From assembly GCA_964016985.1 (NCBI GenBank), contig OZ024830.1:64124550-64188549 (forward strand): a DNA stretch of 64,000 nt, given 5' to 3'. Shown here one piece after another: positions 46,466-55,955 of this stretch; the stretch's first letter is position 1; the number at the start of each line of letters is the position of its first letter. This DNA is from Anodontia alba (taxonomy: Eukaryota; Mollusca; Bivalvia; Lucinida; Lucinidae). A program made the translations under genes and the position numbers. Under the pieces are notes generated by a model that saw nothing but the letters and a program-made list of their open reading frames with translations, was not told where the DNA came from and ran no database searches.

Positions 46466-47880
46466 TCCAGCAGGGTGCGACATAGGAGTTTGAATTTCTT
46501 TCAGTTGATCTGTTCATTTGTCTATCTGTCTGTCAACAATTTAAGTCGAGTCTAACATTAAAGTGTATATCTCTGTAGCAGTGATAGCTAAGAGTATCAA
46601 ACCTTGCAAAGTAATTGTCTTCTACATACTCTTCAAACAGGCACTATATAACCCTGTACCCTTGACCTAGATTTCACCTTCCAGAGCCTTTATCATGATT
46701 TTATGTTGAGTCTAGCATTAAAATGCATTTCTCTGAAGCGGTGATAGCTGTGAGTGTCAAACCTTAAGTAGTAATTGTCCTCGACATACTCTTCAAGCAC
46801 CCACTATGACCTAGCTGGTGCCCTTGATCTAGATATCGTGTTCGAGTGTCATTATTTTTCTTGTTAAGGCTAACATTAAAGTGCATTTCTCAGAAGCAGT
46901 GATAGCTGGGAGTGTCAAACCTTGCATAGTAATTGTCCTCCACATCCAGAGGCTTTGTCATGATTAATTTACGTCGAGTCTAGCATTAAAGTGTGTTTGC
47001 TGCGATAATAGCTGCGAGTGTCAAACCTTGCATAGTAATTGTCCTTGATATAATCCTCAACATGCACTATGATCCGGTTCCCTTGACCTACATTTCATGC
47101 TTGGGGGACTTTGTCATGATTTTATGTCACCTAGCATTAAAGTGTTTTCTCTGAAGCTGTGATAGTTGTGAGTCTCAAACCTTGCTTAGTAATTGCCCTC
47201 AACATATTCTTCAAGCATGCACTATGACCCAGTGCCCTTGACCTAGATTTCCCATTCCATTGACTTATCTTGATTTTATGTCAAGTCTAGCATTAAAGTG
47301 CATTTCTCTGTAGCGATGATGTAGCGATGATAGCTGCAAGTGTCAAACCTTGCATATATAGTAATTGTCCTCAACATACTCTTCAAACATGCACAATGAC
47401 CCAGTGCTCTTAACCTAGATTTCACGCTCCAGTGACTTTTTCATGATTTTATGTCTAGTCTAGCACTAAAGTGCACTTCTCTGCAGCGGTGATAGCTGTG
47501 AGTATCAAACCTTGCATAGTAATTGTCTTTGACATACTCTTCAAGCAGGCACTATGATCCAGTGCTCTTTACCTAGATTTTATGCGCCAGTGACTTTTGT
47601 CATGATTTTAATATGTCGAGTCAAGCAGTAAAGTGCATTTCTCTGCAGCAGTGATAGCTGCGAATGTCAATTTAACCTTGCATAGTAATTGTCTGTGACA
47701 TACTTTTCAAGCACACACTGTGACCCGATGCCCTTTACCTAGACTTAGCACTCTAGCGACTTTGTCAGGATTTTACTTTGAATCTAGCATTAAAGTGCCG
47801 GGGTGATAACTAGGAGTGTCAAACTTCGCATAGTCAAAATGGCAGCGGGGATATCTGTGCCCTCTGGGCTATGTTCTAGT
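46466..47880 (+). mobile_element. Tandem-repeat element, family H (~150-bp units)
   Basis: About eight units with TCTAGCATTAAAGTGCATTT, CTCTGAAGCGGTGATAGCTG, GAGTGTCAAACCTTGCATAG, TAATTGTCCTCGACATACTC and CCTTGACCTAGATTTC. The 3' end reads GCGGGGATATCTGTGCCCTC and TGGGCTATGTTCTAGT, a hairpin-like segment with CTAGT as in families C and D1. The 5' end is near AGCAGGGTGCGACATAGG but less certain. Confidence 0.65.
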
Positions 47881-47894
47881 ATAATTCAATTTTT

Positions 47895-50314
47895 AGCTCA
47901 CCTGGAGCCTTTGCTCCAGGTCAGCTTGAGCCATGGCCTGTTGTCGGTTGTCTGTCCATCCATTGTTAGCTTTTCACATTTTCGACATCTCCTCCAGAAT
48001 CATAAGTTGGATGGGGCTGAAACTTAGTGGGAGGCATTGTGGCAACATTGAAATTCAGAATTGCTAAAATCTTTCCATTTTGAATATTCAAGATGGCTGC
48101 CAAATGGTGGCAGTCTTGAAATTCTTCACACGACATCTCCCAAACTGTAAGTCAGATTGAGCCAAAACTTGATGGGAGGCATCAGAGTAACAGAGATTCA
48201 AAATTGCTAAAATTGTTCCGTTCTGATATCCAAGATGGCCACCATGGCGGCCATCTTGAAAATTTTCAAACGATATCTCCTCCCAAACTGTAAGTTGGAT
48301 TGAGCCAAAATTTGATGGTAGGCATGACAATGATACAGAGATTCCGAATTGCTAAAATAGTTCCTTTCTGATGCCATCTTGAAATTCCTCATTTGACATC
48401 TCCCAAACCATAAGTCAGGTTGAGCAGAAACTTGATGGGCGGCATCAGAGCATTATAGAGATTCAGAATTGCTAAAATCATTTCGTTCTGATATCCACAG
48501 CGGTCATCTTCTAATTCTTCAAACAACATCCCTTCTCAAATCGCAAGTCCAATTGAGCCAAAACCTGATGGGAGGCATCAGAATGACATAGAGATTCATA
48601 ATTACTAAAATTGATCCATTCCGATATCCAAGATGGCCACGCCACGGGGCCATCTCGAAATTCTTCAAACCACATCTCCTCCCAAACTGTAAGTAGGATT
48701 GAGCCGAAACCTGATGGGAAGCATCGGGGAGACATCACTGGACATAGAGATTCAGAATTGCTTAAATCGTTTCATTTGGCTAGCCAAGATGGCTGCCTGG
48801 AAAATCATGAAACCACATCTGCTCCCGAACCCTAAATCAGATTGAGCCCAAACTTGGTTTGAGGCATTTGGGCCACATGGAGATTTAGAAGTACTAAAAT
48901 CATTCCAATTCGATATCCAAGATGGCCACCATGTCAGACATCTTGAAAATCTTCAAATGACATCTTTCAAACTGTAAGCTGGATTGAGCTGAAACTTGAT
49001 TGGAGACATTGGAGCAACATAGAGATTCAGAATTGCTAAAATCATTTTAGTTCCAATGTCCAAGATGGCCCCCATAGTGGCCATCTTGAAAATCTTCAAA
49101 TCATAACTGCTCCCAAATGATGTCAGATTGAGCCAAAACTTGGAGGGAGGCATTGGGGTGACATGGAGTTTTAGAATTGCTAAATTGGTTCCGTTCCAAT
49201 ATCCAAGATGGCAGCCATGGTGGCCAGCTTGAAACGCTTGAAACAACATCTGCTTTAAAGGAAAGGTAATTCGGATTAAGCAGAAATGGTGGGAGGCATT
49301 GGGGAGACCTGGATATTCAGAACTGCTAAATTCATTCCAATCCAACATCCAAGATGGCCACCACTGGGGCCAACTTGAAATTCTTCAAATTTCTTGCTAA
49401 AATAGTTGTAGTCCAATATCTGAAATTTTGCCTCTAAGGTGGCCATCTTGAAATTCTTCAAACCTCATCTGCTCCCTAATGGTTAGTCAAATGGGAATCA
49501 AAACAAGGAGGGAGGCTTTGGGGTGACATGGAGATTCAGAATTGCTAAAAACATTTTATTATGATATCCATGATGGCCACCATAGCAGCCATTCTGAGGA
49601 TCTTCTGTTGTTAGCTCACCTGGAGCTTTGCTCCAGGTCAGCTTATGCCATGGTCTTTTGACCATGGTCCGTCCCTCAACCTTATGTCCGTCAGTAACTT
49701 TTTACATTTTAGACATCAGAATCATATCCATGATGGCCGCCGTGGTGGTCATCTTGAAAGTCTTCAGGTGTTATCTGCACCCGAATAGTAAGTGGGATAG
49801 AGCAGAAACTTGGTGGAAGGCATCTAGGCAGCATAGAGATTTAGATTTGCTAAAATGGTTCCATTCTGATATCCAAGATGGCCACCATGGCAGCCATCTT
49901 GAAATTCTTCAAATCAAATCTGCTCATGAACGGTAAGCCTGAATGAACTTAAACATGATGGGAGGCATTGGGGTGTTATAGAAATTCGGAATTGCTGAAA
50001 TCTTTTTGTTCCTATGTCAAAGATAGCCGCAATCTTGAAATTCTTCAAACCACATCTTCCAAACAGTAAGTCAGATTGCATACAAACTTGATGGGAGGCA
50101 TCGGGATGACATGAAAATTCAGAATTGCTAAATTGTTCAGTTCCAATATCCAAGATGGTGGCCATGGTGGCAATCTTGAAACTCTTCAAACATCAGATTC
50201 TGGATTGCTAAAGGCAATCTGATCTGATAGCCAAGATGACCACCATGACACAGTGTAACATATCATGATCAGCCTGATCCAGGTGAGTGATTCTGGCCCA
50301 CTTGGGCCTCTAGT
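47895..50314 (+). mobile_element. Family A element (A8), CACCTGGAGC subtype, with a second start (A9) inside
   Basis: The 5' hairpin is AGCTCACCTGGAGCC..GCTCCAGGTCAGCT, then GTCTGTCCATCCATTG. Some fourteen units of about 140 bp are like those of A6 (GATTGAGCCAAAACTTGATG, CATAGAGATTCAGAATTGCT, TATCCAAGATGGCCACCATG). A second complete start hairpin (A9) appears at 49613, and the array then continues to one 3' end: CCAGGTGAGTGATTC, GGCCCACTTGGGCC and CTCTAGTT. As with A4/A5, two starts share one end. Confidence 0.75.
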
Positions 50315-50438
50315 TCTGTTGCATATTCTGTTTTTCTTTCTTAACTTAGTTACCTTTTTCTTTAAATGTGTTCAGCTCAAAAAATAAGCAAATTTCTTCA
50401 TAAGTGTAGGTGATATCAGTTTGCAGAATTATTTTACC

Positions 50439-50472
<34 letters not shown>

Positions 50473-50504
50473 AAGGCAAAGACTGATATCTGCCCAGTCT
50501 GATC
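50315..50504. other. Spacer with a long T run
   Basis: 50440-50470 is a T homopolymer of about 30. No gene. Confidence 0.7.
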
Positions 50505-50705
50505 TCAGTCTTTGTTGGGGGCACATTCTTTTTACCATTCTCTTCCTTCAGCTAATTCAGTCAGGTCATTTGTCAATTACTGGTGAAAGAATATGCTCTT
50601 TGTGCAGGTAAACTGCCTAGAACACAGGCTCAGGAACACAGTTGTCACTGTAGATTAATGACCACACCTGAAATGACCTTAAATGTGTTACATAAACACA
50701 AACAA
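50505..50705 (+). mobile_element. SINE body fragment
   Basis: CTTCAGCTAATTCAGTCAGG, CATTTGTCAATTACTGGTGA and AAGAATATGC parallel the body of the SINE at 37951. The tRNA-like head is lost and the tail is decayed. Confidence 0.5.
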
Positions 50706-50786
50706 AAACCTATCAAGAGTGACCCTGAACAGCTATTGAAGCTAACTAGAGTCATGAAATTTTGAATAATTAGCAAGTATAGGTAT

Positions 50787-50932
50787 TATTGAGTCTGCTA
50801 GCGACAGCTAGCAGGCTCTTTGCAATCGCACGGGGATTTACTACGTCACGAGCGGATTTTCATCACAGCTATTTATGCGTATATTCATACGCGCACTACT
50901 TCGTAATCAGACTCAATGCGGCACTATTACGG
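50787..50932. repeat. Foldback with TTGAGTCTG ends and internal CTGCTAGC hairpin
   Basis: TTGAGTCTG at the left and CAGACTCAA at the right are inverted. Just inside the left end, GAGTCTGCTAGC and GCTAGCAGGCTC form a 4-base-loop hairpin. It is a possible small transposon of about 145 bp. Confidence 0.5.
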
Positions 50933-52586
50933 TGAACTGAATGTGAAGCAGCGGAATTTTGTATGGCTTTTTTTTTTATTTTGCTAACATAACTGTAACT
51001 GAAATCGATTTAGATAATGCAATTTGAAATATAGACTTCAAAATTCGGTGTAGTAATACACGCGCTACTTTTATCTACTAATCACCCCATGGCACCCCAT
51101 GTTACCCCACGGCACTAAATTATTTCATTGTATTTATTAATTAAATGCTGAAATTACACCAGGGTATTAGTTTTATGTATCCAAATTTGTTTTTGTGATA
51201 GTTTAAGACATTAACCTTACTTCAAGCGATTATCTCAGGGCGCCTAAACACCAAGATTCAAACTGACGCTAAAATATAGCAAAGAGATGATAGTCTATCA
51301 AAAATAAGTTTAAATTTAAAATTACATTTTATATTCAAGTTCAAACACAAGTCATCAGTATAAATACTCTGTTTATTTAGATAGAGACAAGTATTACAAA
51401 ACTTTTACTGGCATCTAAAACACATATTTTATGGTAAATATACATATATTTTGATGCCATGGGGCTCAGGTAAAAGAATCAATTTTTTATTTTCATTTCG
51501 CAGACCAATTTTACAATCACTACGAGTGAAAAAGTTTTACTCGAAGTTATGCTCTCGATATTCCGACATTCAGCGGACCTCAGTGTACCCATGATATTCG
51601 GAGTGTTTGCGAGTATTTGCGAGTGGCGATAGATTATTCTGTGCAGGTAAGTTTGACGACTCAGATCATTCTCTCACACGACGATAATCAAATTACAAAA
51701 ATTGTTACAACTGCGAATACAATAAATACCCTCTTTACTGCTGGCAGCAGCAGGATCAGACTGCAAAATGTACCCACTTACATAAATAGTTCTGCTTCCG
51801 ACAACCAACTCTGCGACTGATTTTTATGTTTCAGCTGCGAATATCAAAAGGTATATCCGAAACGACAGCTGGTAGCCCCAATGCGCAAGGCCGGCGACGT
51901 ATTTGGCCCAAAGCCTCGGATGATTTCTAATCGCCCAGTTTCAGTTTTGGATTAAGGGTGGTGGTCGCCTGAGTCTTCCTGTATTCGTTTTCATGTAACA
52001 AGCACTTTTATCCAGGCTGGCTCATTTTTCCTGTGTCACTTTGCACGTGCTGCGGCTGCCAAGAAAATGGTTTGAATCCCCGAAGCACTGCTGAAAATTC
52101 TATAGGAGATATCGATCTAACTGTTTTAGTATTTTACAGTGAAAATAAGGCTGAACATTTCATGTGAATCGTCTGCCTAGCATACGATTCACATGTTACC
52201 CCACGCTTAATTTACACAGGAAATTAGAAAAAAAATGAAAATGCCGTCTGCCGTCTGAATATGCTAAGCGCTTTGAGGGTTAAAGTAGGGATACATTTCA
52301 TTTGACAAGGGAGACAGAAACGGACACGCTGGAATGTATCTACACTGCTCGGAACGAGGCCTGGACGGTTGATGACTGGACCAGGGTTAGGTCTCTTTCA
52401 ACAATAACAAAAAATAAAATAAAAGAAAAGAAAATATTTAAGTCATATTGAGATGATAGAACGCGGCATCTGGTCAGGGTATTCCCTGTTTGCAAAAACA
52501 GTTGAGCCATTTTTCTCTAGGAATATCTAAATCTCATAGCCGGATGCACCTAAAATGGACGAGCCAGAATCTTACAAGTTTTGCTC

Positions 52587-52587
<1 letters not shown>
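50933..52587. other. Unassigned, possibly single-copy sequence
   Basis: No array, TIR or known protein. A donor-like CAGGTAAGT occurs at 51645 after a 67-codon frame beginning at 51617, but I see no gene family. A 12-bp perfect palindrome CATGTGAATCGT / ACGATTCACATG lies at 52161-52195. Confidence 0.4.

Positions 52588-52640
<53 letters not shown>
52588..52640 (+). repeat. (CT)n microsatellite
   Basis: An uninterrupted run of about 26 CT dinucleotides; the Leu-Ser frame through it is spurious. Confidence 0.97.
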
Positions 52641-52643
<3 letters not shown>

Positions 52644-52734
52644 AAAGCTCTTTCATTTTACCCTCATGCAAATATGACATGTCTCCTTTCGAGGTAGAAG
52701 TTGTTTGCACTGACTATTGAAAAAATGATATCGC

Positions 52735-52905
52735 ACCGGCGGGAATCGAACGTGATTCGATGATCCCCACTTATCATGAAACACATGTATTTGCTACGGT
52801 CATTCGCTCCTTCCACTGCTTCAAGATTGGCAGTTACAAGTTTCTGGCGGAATGGGCTTCAGTTAACTGGTTAACCGCTTATTGTATATAAGCATGTCCC
52901 CCTCT
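52735..52905 (+). mobile_element. SINE fragment
   Basis: GATCCCCACTTATCATGAAA, CACATGTATTTGCTACGGTC, CACTGCTTCAAGATTGGCAG and TAACTGGTTAACCGCTTATT follow the order of the SINE body at 37951. The head (GGCGGGAATCGAACGTG) is rearranged or belongs to another element. Confidence 0.6.
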
Positions 52906-54622
52906 TTACTGGCGCGATTCATAAAAAAATGCTGTTCCCGATCCCATTTCGCATGGGTGATACTCGTAAAGCAATTGCAGTTAACTCCCTTCTGATAGTC
53001 AGTTGCAGTTAGCTCCCTTAAAAGAGTAAAAACCTGCGGTGTGAGGACGTTACCCCGCATTTATCAGGGTACAAATGAATATTATGTTATGTTATTCTCT
53101 TACAGTATATACATTAATAACACTATCTTTACTGGTTTATAGAGCAATCTTCAAAACTTTAGTTTCCATGTAAAGTGTTCTGCTTTTGTGTCTTCAACTT
53201 GCGATATGCAAAACCAAGACCGTAATTTATTAAACGAGTAAAAGCGACGCATGTATAAACCTAGCATCGGCGGAAATAATCTTCAAAATGACATTTGTCT
53301 ATAATATTATTAGACTGCTTCACAGTTCGACAAATTTACTATCGTAAAAATTGACGACTGTAGTGAACCGTTAGTCACGTGTTTTATTCCGCTGCTCGCA
53401 TTGGCCGATAACAACACGTCATGCTGTAAACAAATGTGTATCGAAATCTCCCTGTTTATTTATAGAATAGCAGAAAGAATACCATCCCTCAGCGTTTGTT
53501 TGTTTGTTTTTTAAACAAACATCCTATGTTGTATGTGTAATAAATATGCACAGGCACAGTGTTAAATACACAAATATGTTTACAGGTTGATGATTTAAAC
53601 AGCTATAACATTTTCAGTCGTTACACAGATTAGATTGTCATAATTTATCATCAATTAAGTCACTCACCCTTAAATCGCCAATCACAACTGCAGCAGACGA
53701 CAGTTTGATTCTTTTTTCAAAGAAAAGTCTTGATTTTTTCATGTGAATCGTCTGCTGCAGAGGATTTGCATGAACTATCGACTTGTTTCTTTTTAAAATT
53801 AAAAAAAAAAAAAAAAAAAATGTCGGCTACAAAAAATGAATGTAATCAGGGAAGCCCGTCTATTTATAGACCTGAAGCAAACGCTTGGATTAGCAAGCGC
53901 TCGAGTGATCTGGATTACAAGGGTGTATTTGCCTTGATAAAAATTGGTTTTCTACAGTCCTCGTTCTACGAGGTCATGTGGAGCAGTCTATAATATTATC
54001 ATATGCCCTCACGGACATTTTAGGCAGAGTCTTCTTGGTTAGAAGCCAATACTAAGTTACAAGTACAAAAGTTGCTGCAAAAAGCAGCATAACGGGAAGC
54101 ACGGCGCCCAAGAAAAGGCTGAGCTAAAAATATGCACTGTTGCCAGTCTTTATACAGCATGATCAGATTAAAACTGCAAAACAGTTTGCCTGATGTGAAA
54201 ATCAGGTGTAAATTATTTTTTTTTTTTAAAAAGGACAGTTTTTTAAGAGTAATAATTCTGTTAATTTTTTGGTACACTGTAACCTTCATAAACATGGGCT
54301 GCTGTACAGAAAGTCTTGTATTGTTCACCAAGTATCACCTTTTCAAATTAAAATATGTACATGTAGTAGTAGGTTTGAAAGAAGAGGAGCTTGGCAGACA
54401 GACAATATTATCATTACCCTTCGCTACTGTGATGTGGCGGGCTATAAAAATGAAACCTCATCTTCACAATCAGTACCAGAATAATCATATGTGTAATTGA
54501 TATATTGCTTTACTTACTACTTCTTCACAAATGGAAGAGATTGATTCGTCATCAGATGCTGAGCTTTGTAATGTTGAAACGGAGACACTTACTGTTAGGT
54601 TGCTTATATAGAATCATGTTCT
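52906..54622. other. Unassigned sequence
   Basis: Contains an A run at 53801-53820 and short frames (for example 53730-53993, 54132-54500) without recognisable motifs. CATGTGAATCGTCTGC at 53740 repeats the arm of the palindrome at 52161. CCCTCACGGACATTTTAGGC at 54008 resembles CCCTCACGGGCATTCTAGGC near 815, perhaps a shared retroelement tail. Confidence 0.4.
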
Positions 54623-54870
54623 GGGCCCAGTTGTTGAAAGCTAACGTCCTTAGTTAACGATTCGTTAAAATTTATATCGTATGATACGCAAATATGCTGA
54701 AATTTTTTCTGAAAAAATCTGAGTAGCTTTTGCAGCAGAGCAGTGCAAAAGCTACTCACATTTTTTCAGCAAAAAGTATGAAAATACTTCATGTTGAATC
54801 TGCTAAAACAGTTAACGAAATGACACTTAACGAGCTCGTTAAGCTAACGATGCTTTGAACAACTGGGCCC
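54623..54870. mobile_element. Foldback MITE, GGGCCCAGTTGTT ends, 248 bp
   Basis: The left end GGGCCCAGTTGTTGAAAGC is matched, inverted, by GCTTTGAACAACTGGGCCC at the right. The interior has GTTAACG/CGTTAAC words and a central hairpin (CTGAAAAAATCTGAGTAGCT pairing with AGCTACTCACATTTTTTCAG). No coding capacity. Confidence 0.8.
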
Positions 54871-55079
54871 TGTTGCTCAAAGTTAACGACGTTGTTAAGA
54901 AAATGTTAAAATTTTTGTGTTGTGATATGCAAATATATTAACTTTGTGGGGAAAATGTAAGCTTCTTTTTTCAATGCAAAAGCTTCTCACTTTTTTTTTT
55001 TCTGCAAAAAATATGCGTGTATTTGAATTAACTTTGCTAAAGCAGTTAACAAATTAACACTTAACAAGCTCATTAAGCT
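54865..55079. mobile_element. Second foldback MITE of the same family, truncated
   Basis: GGGCCCTGTTGCTCAAAG at the left shares the GGGCCC of the preceding copy. TTAACGACGTTGTTAAG, CAATGCAAAAGCTTCTC and AACAAGCTCATTAAGCTAA follow the same order. The right terminus is missing: the sequence passes directly into helicase code at about 55080. Confidence 0.7.
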
Positions 55080-55292
55080 AAAATTACATTGAAATTACCA
55101 AAAGGCTGGCAACTGTCTGCAATTTATCCAAGCCGCCTACTGATGAATGTCATCATTCTATCACTTACCATGCTTATCTCATCAATTACAACAGTATGAA
55201 CACCAATAAATTTTCTCCGCAATGAGCTGAGTGCATAAGAACTAAGACCAGCATAATTTAAATACCTGTCAACAGGAATATGGAGCAAAGAA
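55080..55292 (-). pseudogene. PIF1-like helicase, third fragment (frameshifted)
   Basis: After a frame change near 55285-55295 the helicase continues as IHSLLHIPVDRY, then SSLRRKFIGVHTVVIDEISM and VSDRMM (Walker B / motif II, DEIS, typical of PIF1 and Helitron helicases). A TAA at 55124-55126 interrupts it. IADSCQPFGNFNVIL follows, then the MITE at 55079. Motifs III-VI are absent from the window. Confidence 0.8.
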
Positions 55293-55955
55293 TGAATAGT
55301 TATATATAGAATATATATGCCTAGCTGCTGTCCCAGTCGGTGAGCAACACTTTACAGGTGAAGAACCAAGATGAACTCCTGTGTATAACTGCAAATATGC
55401 AACAATGATCTTGAGAAGGTATGATTTACCAACACCAGCACCACCAGTAATAAAAAGTAAAAGCGGTTTATTTCTTCGGCTGGAAAAGTGGTTTTGTACA
55501 ATTTGTAATGCTCTTTTCTGACAATTAGTTAAACTATTTATAGACAGAGAAAACTCATCATGGGACATGTAACACGCAGACATTTGATGATAGTGCAACA
55601 AATCTGCATCAGAGTTGCAACTTATATTTGTATATGACCTTGTTGCGGCAACTGATGAAATGTTCAACCCTATATCAATGTTTGAAGGTACATCTTCTAC
55701 ACCAGATTGTTCCTCAAGCTCAGCCTCAGCAAGACGAATGCGCCTAATACAGTTTTCAACTTGAAGTAAAAAAGAGTTATGCATTTCCACTGAAAAGTCG
55801 AGCAGTGAATGTTTCGCATTGAAAGCTGCTTTTGCGCTTGCATATGTACCAACAAGGTCCTGTTCAGAACGAAAAGGTAGCAATAACATAAGCAAAGTAA
55901 AGTAGTAACCATCATTGGAAACTGACAAATGAGGAAACCGAATAACAACTGATGA
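55269..55955 (-). pseudogene. PIF1-like helicase N-terminal part, in frame with the Rep part across one TAG
   Basis: The frame directly continues the Rep protein: the TAG at 55956-55958 is followed without a shift by SSVVIRFPHLSVSNDGYYFT. It contains the pre-helicase segment LLLPFRSEQDLVG, the Q-motif-like LTNCQKRALQIV, Walker A GGAGVGKS (about residue 162-169 counting from the Met at 55928) and motif Ia CSPTGTAA. In intact Helitrons this domain unwinds donor DNA 5' to 3' and is part of the same polypeptide as Rep. Here the frame ends at 55269 through a shift just after motif Ia. Confidence 0.85.

Noticed and set aside
51617..51820. Possible exon with a CAGGTAAGT donor
   Set aside because: The donor-like word lies within the short frame rather than at a plausible exon end, and no protein family was recognised.
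54132..54500. 122-codon frame of mixed composition
   Set aside because: Contains an F/K tract from poly-T and has no recognisable family motif; too weak to call a gene.
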